Source: Niabella yanshanensis (lineage in GTDB: Bacteria; Bacteroidota; Bacteroidia; Chitinophagales; Chitinophagaceae). From it: a DNA stretch of 64,000 nt. Under the pieces are notes generated by a model that was given only the letters and a program-made list of their open reading frames with translations, did no database searches and had not been told where the DNA came from. Shown in pieces: positions 36,547 to 45,145 of this stretch. The DNA lies in the NCBI RefSeq assembly GCF_034424215.1, contig NZ_CP139960.1, positions 4,092,001 to 4,156,000 of the forward strand. The letters are read 5' to 3'. Position 1 is the stretch's first letter. Every line of letters starts with the position of its first letter. Made by a program: the position numbers and the translations under genes.

Positions 36547-37977
36547 ATGTCGTCCAACACAAAAAAAGGAAGAAGGAGTTTTTTGAAGAATTCTTTTACA
36601 CTTACTGCCGGTGGAATACTCTTACAGGGAGCGCCAACTATTGTACCCTCAACGGTCTTTGGGAGAAACGCGCCCAGTAATAAGATCAATATTGCACAAA
36701 TAGGTTGCGGGCGTATTGCACGTACGCATGACCTGCCTGAGACTTTTAGAAATGATATTGCCCGGATCATTGCCATAGCCGATGTAGATAAATACCGGCA
36801 GCAAAAGGGAAAGGAATTAATTGAAGGTTGGTACGCCAAAAAGACAGGACAGGTCAATTATGTCAATGTAAGATTGTATGATGACTATCATGAGCTTCTG
36901 GCCAATAAAGACATCGATGCAGTTATCATCAGTACGCCCGATCATTGGCATGCGCAACCTGCCATGGAAGCTGCTATGGCGGGCAAACATATCTATCTTC
37001 AAAAGCCAACTTCACTTACTATAGAAGAAGGACGGCACATGAGCGACGTAGTTAGGGCAAAGGGTGTGGTTTTTCAGTTAGGCAGTCAGCAGCGATCGGT
37101 TAATCCCTGGCCGCAGTTTAAGAAGGCTTGTGAGCTGGTTCGCAATGGCCGCATAGGCAAATTGAAAGAAGTTCATGTTGGGCTGCCTGCCGACCCTCCC
37201 GGTGGTAATACCGCGGAGATGCCGGTTCCCCGGGAATTGAATTATGATATGTGGTTGGGTTCTACCCCCTATATATACTATACACAGGATAGGGTGCACC
37301 ATCCGACTGATCTGGAATCAAGACCGGGATGGTTGAGGTTGGAGCAATTTGGTGCGGGAATGATCACCGGCTGGGGTGTGCATCATATAGATATCGCCCA
37401 TTGGGGAATGAATACAGAATTAACCGGCCCGATTGAAGTAAGCGGCGCTGCCCAATTTCCTAAAGCAGGTTTGTGGAATGTACATGGCGATTATGAAGTA
37501 GAAGCCAAATATGCCAATGGAGTGACGATGCATGTGAATAGTAAAAATCCTAATGGGGTTAAGTTTGTGGGAACGGACGGATGGATCTTTGTATCACGCG
37601 GCAATGTGGGTGTCACAGCAACAGATCCAACCAGCGGCGATAAAGCCCAACCTAAGGCGTTTAATGCCAGTAATCCTGCTATATTAGATTCTGTTATTAA
37701 ACCGAATGAAGTTCATTTATATGAAAGTTCCGAGCAACATAGAAACTGGCTGGAATGTATTCAAAATAAAAAAACAACCATCAGTCCTGCAGAGATTGCC
37801 CACCGCTCCTGCAGCGCCTGCCTGGTAGCTTTTGCTGCCATGAAAATGGGAACTAAATTGTATTGGGATCCTGTTAAGGAGGTCTTTAAAAATAATGATG
37901 AGGCCAATAAGCTTTTAAGCAGACCCCAGCGTCATCCATATGGCACCAGTTATGTTTATAATAAATTTAAAAAATAG
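36547..37977 (+). CDS. Gfo/Idh/MocA family oxidoreductase, Tat-exported
   Basis: A 476-residue NAD(P)-type dehydrogenase. The N-terminus has a Tat motif (GRRSFLKNS, Arg9-Arg10), so it should be exported folded with its cofactor. The Rossmann motif is QIGCGRIART (about residues 51-60), and the family QKP motif (IYLQKPTSLT, in place of EKP) is present. The active-site region includes GWGVHHIDIAHWG. Relatives oxidise sugar hydroxyls, often at C3, or act on 3-keto sugars with tightly bound NAD. It is the first of four genes spaced 1-36 nt apart. The second oxidoreductase gene follows after one base. Confidence 0.92.
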   Translation: MSSNTKKGRRSFLKNSFTLTAGGILLQGAPTIVPSTVFGRNAPSNKINIAQIGCGRIARTHDLPETFRNDIARIIAIADVDKYRQQKGKELIEGWYAKKTGQVNYVNVRLYDDYHELLANKDIDAVIISTPDHWHAQPAMEAAMAGKHIYLQKPTSLTIEEGRHMSDVVRAKGVVFQLGSQQRSVNPWPQFKKACELVRNGRIGKLKEVHVGLPADPPGGNTAEMPVPRELNYDMWLGSTPYIYYTQDRVHHPTDLESRPGWLRLEQFGAGMITGWGVHHIDIAHWGMNTELTGPIEVSGAAQFPKAGLWNVHGDYEVEAKYANGVTMHVNSKNPNGVKFVGTDGWIFVSRGNVGVTATDPTSGDKAQPKAFNASNPAILDSVIKPNEVHLYESSEQHRNWLECIQNKKTTISPAEIAHRSCSACLVAFAAMKMGTKLYWDPVKEVFKNNDEANKLLSRPQRHPYGTSYVYNKFKK

Positions 37978-37978
37978 T

Positions 37979-39364
37979 ATGATCCGCAGCTCGTTTGTTT
38001 TATTGTCTGTTATGTCTGTAATGGCTTGCAATTCCAATGAAGCCCAAAAGGAAAAAAGAGGCTCTGATATTACACTGGTAACGCTCGATCCCGGGCATTT
38101 TCATGCGGCACTGGTTCAAAAAACGATGTATCCGGGCGTAGATAGTAATGTGTATGTATATGCCCCGGAAGGACCGGATCTGAAGCTGCATCTTGACAGG
38201 ATCAATGCATATAACACCCGTGCAGATCAGCCTACTCACTGGAACGAACAGGTATATACAGGTACAGATTTTTTTCAGAAAATGATTGCTGAAAAAAAAG
38301 GAAACATCGTGGTGATGGCGGGCAATAATCAGAAGAAAACAGAGTATATCTTTAAAACGGTAGATGCCGGTATGAATGTATTGGCCGATAAGCCAATGGT
38401 GATTAACAGCGATGGGTTTGAGCTGCTTAAAAAGGCTTTTACAAAAGCTGCAGAAAACAAAGTATTGCTGTATGATATCATGACCGAGCGATTCGAAATC
38501 AATACCATGCTGCAAAGAGAATTTTCTCAGGCTAAAAAGCTCTTTGGAGAATTAGAAAAAGGAACACCGGATAACCCGGCGGTAACCAAGGAAAGCGTTC
38601 ATTATTTTTACAAGTTCGTTTCAGGTAATGTGTTACAGCGTCCTTCCTGGTTTATGGATGTGATGCAACAGGGAGAAGGAATTGTGGATGTGACCACCCA
38701 TTTGGTGGATCTGGTGCAATGGGAAAGTTTCCCGGGCCAGGTATTGGATTATAATAAAGATGTAGCTTTGATTTCAGCAAAGCGCTGGCCTACGAATATG
38801 ACGCTAAGTCAATTTAACGCTATCACCAAACAAAATGCGTTTCCCGAATACCTCAAAAAAGACCTGATCAATGATTCTACATTAAGCGTGTACAGCAATG
38901 GAGAAATTAACTACAAGTTGCGTGGGGTTCATGCTAAGGTTTCCGTTACCTGGGGATACAAAGCTCCGGAAGGAACGGGCGATACGCATTACTCTATTAT
39001 GAGGGGAACCCGCACCAATCTTATAATAAAACAAGGAAAGGAAGAAAATTACAGGCCTGTTTTATATATAGAGCCGGTTGGTAAAAAGGATGCTGATTAT
39101 GAGAAAGATTTAAACGAAGCATTGCAAACAGTAGAGGAAAAATTCCCGGGGATTGGTGTAGAAAAAACAGCAAAGGGATGGCGGGCGGTTATACCTGAGA
39201 AGTACAATACAGGCCATGAGGCGCATTTTGGCCAGGTAACAGAAAGCTACCTGAAATATTTAAAGGATGGTAAGCTGCCTGATTGGGAAGTGCCTAATAT
39301 GATCACCAAATATTATATCACTACATCGGCATTGGAGCTGGCAAAAAAAACTTCAGCAAAATAA
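37979..39364 (+). CDS. Oxidoreductase lipoprotein, Gfo/Idh-like with Bacteroidota C-terminal domain
   Basis: A 461-residue protein of the group annotated as putative oxidoreductase C-terminal domain proteins. The start at 37979 gives a lipobox (SVMSVMAC); the ATG at 37940 inside the previous gene would spoil the signal. The N-terminal half (VTLDPGHFHAALVQKTMYPG, VVMAGNNQKKTEYIFK, NVLADKPMVI) is Rossmann-like with DKP in place of EKP. The C-terminal half carries VDVTTHLVDLVQWE. It is anchored in the periplasm or at the surface. Pairing of two such oxidoreductases is typical of oxidative glycoside-processing loci. Confidence 0.85.
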   Translation: MIRSSFVLLSVMSVMACNSNEAQKEKRGSDITLVTLDPGHFHAALVQKTMYPGVDSNVYVYAPEGPDLKLHLDRINAYNTRADQPTHWNEQVYTGTDFFQKMIAEKKGNIVVMAGNNQKKTEYIFKTVDAGMNVLADKPMVINSDGFELLKKAFTKAAENKVLLYDIMTERFEINTMLQREFSQAKKLFGELEKGTPDNPAVTKESVHYFYKFVSGNVLQRPSWFMDVMQQGEGIVDVTTHLVDLVQWESFPGQVLDYNKDVALISAKRWPTNMTLSQFNAITKQNAFPEYLKKDLINDSTLSVYSNGEINYKLRGVHAKVSVTWGYKAPEGTGDTHYSIMRGTRTNLIIKQGKEENYRPVLYIEPVGKKDADYEKDLNEALQTVEEKFPGIGVEKTAKGWRAVIPEKYNTGHEAHFGQVTESYLKYLKDGKLPDWEVPNMITKYYITTSALELAKKTSAK

Positions 39365-39365
39365 A

Positions 39366-40634
39366 ATGAAATTAACAGACTGGGTAAATAATCGGATGCG
39401 GCGAATAAGCTGTGCATTGTTGTTCTGTGCAGTAGCTCTAACAAGTGTAAATGCGCAACGTATTGCTACGCTGCGGACCACCACAACAGGCAAAGAACAA
39501 TTGAGTATTCCCATGCAAGCCGCATTGGATGCTATTACAACATTGCCGGATAGCAGTCTTCAATTGGTTGAAGTGCGTAATGGTAAGAAAGTAAATATTC
39601 CTTTCCAGATAAGTTCGACCGCTAACGGAAGGGATTTGTACTGGCAGATAACCCCTTCCGCAGCAACAAATCGTGTATTTGAACTGGAACGTGTTACCGC
39701 CCCCAATAATTTTCCACTCATGCAGGCCAGCGAAAATAAAGGCGCTTTAACAATAGGAGATAACGGGAAGGAATTGCTGCAGTATCATTTTGAAACAGTG
39801 TATCCGCCTGAAGGTATTGATACAGCCTATAAACGCAGCGGATTTATACACCCTTTAAATACACCGTCGGGTCACGCTTTAACGCGCATTAATGCCCCCG
39901 ATCATTATCATCACTGGGGATTGTGGAATCCCTGGACACATGTGCGTTTTGAAAATGAGGTAGTTGATTTCTGGAATCTTAAAGACAGGAAAGGAACCGT
40001 TCGGTTTGCAGGATTTAACACCATTGAAGCTGGCGCTATTTATTCTGGCTTTAGTGCTTTACATGAGCATATCGTTTTTAAAAAAGATGGTACTGAAAAA
40101 ACAGCTATCAACGAAGTGCAAACAGTAAAAATTTATAAAGCCCAGCCTAAAGACGCGTACTATATTCTGGACATCAGTTCACAACTCAGTTGTGCCGGTT
40201 CTGAACCTGTATTGTTGCTGGAGTATAGATATGGTGGTCTCGGTATTCGTGCTACAGAGCAGTGGGATAATAAAAACAGCACTACCCTGACATCAGAAGG
40301 AAAAGACCGTAAGAGTGCCGATGGCAGTACTGCCCGATGGTGTCTTACCCAGGGCAGTTTGGGTAATGAGTATGGCGGCCTGGAAATGATGAGCCACCCG
40401 GCCAATTACAATCATCCTGAACCACTGAGAGTATGGCCCGAAAACATGAATGGCCGCGGCGATGTCTTTTTGAATTTTTCTCCAACCAAAAATAAGAACT
40501 GGTTATTGGAGCCGGGCAAGAGCTATCTTTTGAAGTATCGGTTTTTGATTTTTGATAATAAGCTTACGGGAGCCCAGGCAGAACAAGCATGGCGATCTTT
40601 TGCACATCCGCCAAAACTTCTTGTTCAAAAATAA
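39366..40634 (+). CDS. DUF6807 (PmoA-like) family exported protein
   Basis: A 422-residue protein with a signal peptide (RRISCALLFCAVALTSVNAQ), starting one base after the previous stop. The conserved centre reads INAPDHYHHWGLWNPWTHVRFEN (quoted in part: PDHYHHWGLWNPW), the His-rich signature of the DUF6807 family, with SHPANYNHPEPLRVWPENMNG near the end. The family has been labelled PmoA-like but its reaction is not established. The histidines look able to bind a metal or act in acid-base chemistry. The position between the oxidoreductases and ThuA suggests it acts on the oxidised sugar. Confidence 0.82.
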   Translation: MKLTDWVNNRMRRISCALLFCAVALTSVNAQRIATLRTTTTGKEQLSIPMQAALDAITTLPDSSLQLVEVRNGKKVNIPFQISSTANGRDLYWQITPSAATNRVFELERVTAPNNFPLMQASENKGALTIGDNGKELLQYHFETVYPPEGIDTAYKRSGFIHPLNTPSGHALTRINAPDHYHHWGLWNPWTHVRFENEVVDFWNLKDRKGTVRFAGFNTIEAGAIYSGFSALHEHIVFKKDGTEKTAINEVQTVKIYKAQPKDAYYILDISSQLSCAGSEPVLLLEYRYGGLGIRATEQWDNKNSTTLTSEGKDRKSADGSTARWCLTQGSLGNEYGGLEMMSHPANYNHPEPLRVWPENMNGRGDVFLNFSPTKNKNWLLEPGKSYLLKYRFLIFDNKLTGAQAEQAWRSFAHPPKLLVQK

Positions 40635-40670
40635 ATGATCCTGTAAACGCCAATCAACGATGTTAAAAAA

Positions 40671-41516
40671 ATGACGCAGATGAAATATAGTTTAATGCTG
40701 GTGTGGCTGTTAATGGCTGGTTCCATTTCTTTAGAGGCGCAAACACCTGTTAACTGGAAATCCGTAAAAGTGCTGGTTTACAAAAAAAATGGTAAGGGCT
40801 TTGTACATGATAATATTCCTTATGCCGCGCAGGCCATTATAGACCTGGGGAAAAAGCATGGTTTTAAAGTAGACACTTCTTCGCTTCCATCTGTAATGAC
40901 TGAAGATAACTTAAAACAATACCGGATGCTGATTTTTACAAGCACCAATAATGATGTTTTTGATACGGATGCGCAACGCCTGGCTTTTAGAAGGTATATT
41001 GAAGCAGGTGGTGGCTTTGTGGGTATTCATTCGGTTACGGGAACGGAAAGAAACTGGGACTGGTTTAAAATGTTGTTAGGCGGCACTTTTTCCTGGCACG
41101 ATAAATTTCAGAAGTTTAAAGTACAGGTAATACACCCGAAACACCCGTCTATGAAAGGTACGCCCAGGGTATGGTACAAGGAAGATGAATGTTATTTTGC
41201 CAAAGAGCTCTACCCCGGTACACATGTTGTAATGGTAAATGATTTTTCAGGTTTAGATACCAGCAATGCAAAGCTCAACGAAACGCGCACAAAAAATGCC
41301 GGTAATCTTAAACAGTATGTTCCCAGCGCCTGGTATCACGACTTTGATGGAGGTACCACCTGGTGTACTACATTAGGACATGATAAAAAAGACTATGCTG
41401 ATCCCGTATATCTAAAACATATCATGGGAGGTATTGAATATGTGGCCGCTACAGTGAAGAAAATTGATTTTTCGAAATCCTATGCTCTCTCCTTCAATGA
41501 ACCGGTAAAATACTAG
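40671..41516 (+). CDS. ThuA-like domain protein, exported
   Basis: A 281-residue protein with a signal peptide (MLVWLLMAGSISLEAQ) and a class I glutamine-amidotransferase-like fold of the ThuA family: KVLVYKKNGKGFVHDNIPYA at the start, GGGFVGIHSVTGTE in the nucleophile-elbow region but with His rather than Cys, and RVWYKEDECYF. ThuA was first found beside the Gfo/Idh dehydrogenase ThuB in trehalose use, where 3-keto sugars arise. It may process the keto sugar made here. A second in-frame ATG at 40680 is an equal start candidate. Last gene of the run. Confidence 0.83.
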   Translation: MTQMKYSLMLVWLLMAGSISLEAQTPVNWKSVKVLVYKKNGKGFVHDNIPYAAQAIIDLGKKHGFKVDTSSLPSVMTEDNLKQYRMLIFTSTNNDVFDTDAQRLAFRRYIEAGGGFVGIHSVTGTERNWDWFKMLLGGTFSWHDKFQKFKVQVIHPKHPSMKGTPRVWYKEDECYFAKELYPGTHVVMVNDFSGLDTSNAKLNETRTKNAGNLKQYVPSAWYHDFDGGTTWCTTLGHDKKDYADPVYLKHIMGGIEYVAATVKKIDFSKSYALSFNEPVKY

Positions 41517-41525
41517 CACAGCAGA

Positions 41526-42530
41526 TTAATGTATAATCAGCTCACAGGGTATTTTTATTGATACAGGTGGCTCGGATCCTGTAGGATTATTAATAAGCTT
41601 CATTAATAAAGAAGCTGCCTTTAAGCCCATTTCGTAAGAATTCTCCTCCAGCGAAGCCTTGGGCTTAATATCCAGGTATTTTATAAGGGGGAGATTGCCG
41701 AAGCCGATAATATCTATTTTAGGGAGTAGTTTGGGATGGTGGATCTTTACATAATTGATCGCATCCAGGCTTACATAAGTTTTGAATACAAAAAATGCGG
41801 TAGGAGGATTTTTTACTTTTAGCAATTCTCTCATAGCCTGATGCGTTTTCTCTTCAGAGAAATCTATTTCCCGTAGCAATTGCAGATCAAAATCTATTTT
41901 AAGCTTTTCCAGGGCTTTCTTATAAGCTTCCAACCTTTGGTGACTGGTGCTGAGTATTTTAGGTCCCATCAGGTGAGCAATACGACGATGCCCCAGTTGA
42001 TATAAGTAATCAATAGCCAATGAGCCAGCATGTATATTGTCTGCGGTAACATTGTTAAAAATAGGCTGACCAAAAGAGCGTGTGAGGAATACAACCGGTA
42101 TGCCATTTTGCTCAAGCTGTGTAAAGAGATCAGATTTGTTGGTATTCTTGGAAATGGTGATGATAACGCCATCTACCCGGTTGCTGATCAGGTTTTTGAT
42201 GATCTGCTCTTCCTTATCCGGGTCTTCATGTGATTGGGCAATAATTACCTGGTATTTATGTTTACCCGCGATTTCCTCAACACCGCGTATAGCAGCTACA
42301 AAAAACTGGTCAATAAGATCGGGAATAACTACTCCCAGTGTGAAAGACTTACTCTGTTTAAAATGCCTGGCGGCTTCATTGGGAACATAGTTCCAATCCT
42401 TGGCCAGCCGGCGCACCCGCTCTTTCGTTAAATCACTAATATTGGCATGATTGCTCAGCGCTTTAGAAACTGTTGATACGGACATATTCAGTTTCTTTGC
42501 TATGTCTTTTATAGTGACCCCTTTTTTCAC
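41526..42530 (-). CDS. LacI family transcriptional regulator
   Basis: A 334-residue regulator with an N-terminal helix-turn-helix (VTIKDIAKKLNMSVSTVSKALS) and hinge (YVPNEAARHFKQSKSFTLGVV), each quoted in part, followed by a periplasmic-binding-protein-like sugar domain. It converges on the ThuA gene with 9 nt between stops. The likely start is the GTG at 42530 (first residues MKKGVTIKDIA); an upstream TTG at 42545 adds five residues. It is the obvious candidate to bind the two identical sites at 30986 and 36384. A degenerate copy, TTTCAAAAGTTCA, at 42551-42563 could allow autoregulation. Confidence 0.92.
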   Translation of the reverse strand: MKKGVTIKDIAKKLNMSVSTVSKALSNHANISDLTKERVRRLAKDWNYVPNEAARHFKQSKSFTLGVVIPDLIDQFFVAAIRGVEEIAGKHKYQVIIAQSHEDPDKEEQIIKNLISNRVDGVIITISKNTNKSDLFTQLEQNGIPVVFLTRSFGQPIFNNVTADNIHAGSLAIDYLYQLGHRRIAHLMGPKILSTSHQRLEAYKKALEKLKIDFDLQLLREIDFSEEKTHQAMRELLKVKNPPTAFFVFKTYVSLDAINYVKIHHPKLLPKIDIIGFGNLPLIKYLDIKPKASLEENSYEMGLKAASLLMKLINNPTGSEPPVSIKIPCELIIH

Positions 42531-42657
42531 AGGCAAAATATACAAACAATTTTCAAAAGTTCACCTGAATTAGTGAATAGAGCGCTTAAAGGATATTTTT
42601 GGCTACGATTTATATATTTTGTTCTTTTGCTACCTTGTTTAATCAATTCTACATATA

Positions 42658-44205
42658 ATGATACAGGTGGGCGGTACAAAACTGTCTTTGAAAGATTTCG
42701 AGGAAATTCTTCTTTATAAAAAGCCGATTGCCCTGGATAAGGCTGCTATTGAAAGAGTACAGGCATCCTTTGATTTTTTAAAGCAATTCTCCAATCATAA
42801 ACTTATTTATGGCATCAATACCGGATTCGGGCCAATGGCTCAATACAAGGTAAGTGATGACAATATACTTCAGTTACAGTATAATCTCATTCGTAGCCAC
42901 AGCAGTGGCGGTGGCACTGTATTAAACCCTTTATTAGGCAGGGCGGTAATGATTGCCCGGCTGAACAACCACTTACAGGGCTACTCCGGAGTGCATCTGG
43001 AGTTGGTGGAGTTAATGACTGCCATGATCAACGCCGACCTGGTTCCTTGTATTTACGAACATGGAGGAGTAGGCGCCAGTGGCGACCTGGTGCAGTTGGC
43101 GCACCTGGCATTAGGTGTAATCGGAGAGGGAGAAGTATGGTACCAGGGACAATTGATGCCTGCTGCGCAAGGATTTGAGTTGGCTGGTTTAAAGCCTTTG
43201 CAGGTGCATATCAGGGAAGGTCTTTCACTGATCAATGGAACTTCGGCTATGACCGGTGTTGGATTATTAAATATTATCCGTGCGCATAAACTGGTAGATT
43301 GGTCGGTGACACTCTCGGCCATTACCAATGAGCTGATGGAAGTATATGATGATCATTTTTCTCATGAACTGAATATTGTAAAACATCACAAAGGACAGAA
43401 TTATATAGCTGCGGCTTTCAGGGATGTTTTGGCTGGTAGCCAGATGATCCGCAGCCGCTCTGAGCATTTATATAACCCTGAGAATATCCAGCATGATGTA
43501 TTTGAAGATAAGGTTCAGGAGTATTACTCTTTGCGTTGTGTAACACAGGTGCTCGGGCCGGTATATGACGCGCTGGTACAGGCTGAAAACACAGTAGTCA
43601 ACGAACTGAACTCGGTGAACGACAACCCTGTAGTCGATGTGGCCAATCAGAATATTTTTCATGGCGGCAATTTCCATGGCGATTATGTTTCCTTCGAAAT
43701 GGACAAACTGAAGATTGCGATCACCAAGCTCACCATGTTAAGTGAGCGTCAGCTTAACTATTTCCTGAATAGCAGGCTAAACCAGAAGTTTCCTCCGTTT
43801 GTAAACCTCGGAGTGCTCGGGTTTAATTTCGGAATGCAGGGTATACAGTTTACTGCCACTTCTACAACGGCTGAAAACCAAACGCTTTCATTCCCTATGT
43901 ATGTACATAGTATCCCTAATAATAACGATAACCAGGATATTGTAAGTATGGGCTTTAATGCTGCCCAACTTACGAAAAAAGTGATCGATAATGCGTATGA
44001 GGTTGTTGCCATACAGGCCATGACACTATTACAAGCCGTAGACTACCTGGAGTGCCAGGAAAAAATGTCGCCTAAAACAAAAGCGGTGTATGATGCCCTC
44101 CGGAACATCTTTCCAAAATTTGTGGAAGACAGTCCGCTGTATAAAAGCCTGGCTAAGGTACGTACCTGGCTGGAAGCTAATGCGCCGGCAACTATTTATG
44201 GCTAG
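42658..44205 (+). CDS. Aromatic amino acid ammonia-lyase, probably tyrosine ammonia-lyase
   Basis: A 515-residue enzyme of the histidine/phenylalanine/tyrosine ammonia-lyase family. The self-forming MIO cofactor comes from Ala140-Ser141-Gly142 (GGVGASGDLVQLAHLAL), and the catalytic tyrosine is in YGINTGFGPMAQY. The selectivity pair is Ser80-His81 (LQYNLIRSHSSG). The sequence recalls the tyrosine ammonia-lyase of Flavobacterium johnsoniae, which also has RSHSSG and MYVHSIPNNNDNQDIVSMG. It would make 4-coumarate for flexirubin-type pigments; a histidine ammonia-lyase label is the likely automatic annotation. No hut genes are nearby. A possible -7 box TACCTTG is at 42631-42637. Confidence 0.85.
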   Translation: MIQVGGTKLSLKDFEEILLYKKPIALDKAAIERVQASFDFLKQFSNHKLIYGINTGFGPMAQYKVSDDNILQLQYNLIRSHSSGGGTVLNPLLGRAVMIARLNNHLQGYSGVHLELVELMTAMINADLVPCIYEHGGVGASGDLVQLAHLALGVIGEGEVWYQGQLMPAAQGFELAGLKPLQVHIREGLSLINGTSAMTGVGLLNIIRAHKLVDWSVTLSAITNELMEVYDDHFSHELNIVKHHKGQNYIAAAFRDVLAGSQMIRSRSEHLYNPENIQHDVFEDKVQEYYSLRCVTQVLGPVYDALVQAENTVVNELNSVNDNPVVDVANQNIFHGGNFHGDYVSFEMDKLKIAITKLTMLSERQLNYFLNSRLNQKFPPFVNLGVLGFNFGMQGIQFTATSTTAENQTLSFPMYVHSIPNNNDNQDIVSMGFNAAQLTKKVIDNAYEVVAIQAMTLLQAVDYLECQEKMSPKTKAVYDALRNIFPKFVEDSPLYKSLAKVRTWLEANAPATIYG

Positions 44206-44329
44206 TTTTTTGTCGCCGTATGCATAACGGTATTAAACCTTGCTGTTCGCTGGGGCGGGCAGTTGCATACTTCGGCCATTCGCCAATGGACATCACTATT
44301 AAATATTACCTATCAACAATCAACAAAAT

Positions 44330-45058
44330 ATGAATTGTGCTCTTGTAACCGGTGGCTCTCGTGGTATTGGCAAAGCTATTTGCATAAAGCTGGCTACCAT
44401 GGGCTTTTATGTTTTAATTAACTACAAAGGCAATCAGCAGAAAGCAGAAGAAACATTGGCTGAAGTAAGGGCTGCGGGTAGCGATGGTGAATTATTGCAG
44501 TTTGATGTAGCAAATCGCGAAGAAGTACAAACCGTGTTAAATGGCTGGATGGAGGCCAATACCGGTAAAGTAATTGAAGTGTTGGTGAATAATGCCGGTA
44601 TTAAAGATGATGTGCTGCTGATGTGGATGAAGGATGAGCAGTGGGATAGTGTGCTGGATACCAGCCTCGGAGGCTTTTTTAATGTAACGCGTATTATAGT
44701 GAATAGCATGCTACGTCAAAGGTACGGGCGCATAGTGAATGTGGTTTCCCTGAGCGGTTTAAAAGGCCTGGCCGGGCAAACGAATTATTCTGCCGCAAAA
44801 GGCGGTGTCATTGCAGCAACCAAAGCATTGGCGCAGGAGGCAGGTAAACGGAATATCACGGTGAACGCTGTTGCTCCCGGCTTTATTAAGACGGATATGA
44901 CGGTTGATATAGACGAGGCACAAATGAAACAGCTCATACCGGCCAACCGTTTTGGTACCCCCGAAGAAGTGGCGCATGCTGTTGGCTTTTTTGTAACCAA
45001 AGAAGCTGGTTATATTACCGGACAGGTGCTTTCTGTAAACGGAGGTTTATACACATAA
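44330..45058 (+). CDS. fabG: 3-oxoacyl-ACP reductase (FabG-like SDR)
   Basis: A 242-residue short-chain dehydrogenase. The NADP motif TGGSRGIGKAI, the NNAG motif (VLVNNAGIKDD), catalytic Ser in VVSLSGLKG, and the YSAAKGG motif are all present, as is the ending ITGQVLSVNGG typical of FabG. It reduces 3-ketoacyl-ACP to the 3-hydroxy form. It follows the lyase gene by 124 nt and faces the KAS III gene; together they resemble part of an aryl-polyene/flexirubin pathway rather than primary fatty acid synthesis. Confidence 0.88.
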   Translation: MNCALVTGGSRGIGKAICIKLATMGFYVLINYKGNQQKAEETLAEVRAAGSDGELLQFDVANREEVQTVLNGWMEANTGKVIEVLVNNAGIKDDVLLMWMKDEQWDSVLDTSLGGFFNVTRIIVNSMLRQRYGRIVNVVSLSGLKGLAGQTNYSAAKGGVIAATKALAQEAGKRNITVNAVAPGFIKTDMTVDIDEAQMKQLIPANRFGTPEEVAHAVGFFVTKEAGYITGQVLSVNGGLYT

Positions 45059-45086
45059 TGAAGAACGGGTCTCAAGTACCGCTAAA

Positions 45087-45145
45087 GTCTGGTATCTAAC
45101 ATCCAACATCTAGCATCCAACATCTGATATCTGGCATCTAACACC
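45087..45145. repeat. Degenerate word repeat between fabG and the KAS III gene
   Basis: Imperfect copies of ATCTAACATCCAAC and ATCTGATATCTGGC fill the space up to the KAS III stop codon. No stem-loop terminator is evident for either gene. Confidence 0.55.

Noticed and set aside
38000-38515. 171-residue minus-strand frame inside the second oxidoreductase gene
   Set aside because: The sense strand encodes a well-supported lipoprotein oxidoreductase; the antisense frame shows no domain.
42658-44205. Histidine ammonia-lyase for histidine breakdown
   Set aside because: No hutU, hutI or hutG is nearby, and the sequence more closely recalls the Flavobacterium tyrosine ammonia-lyase, beside fabG and KAS III genes. 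The substrate still needs an assay.
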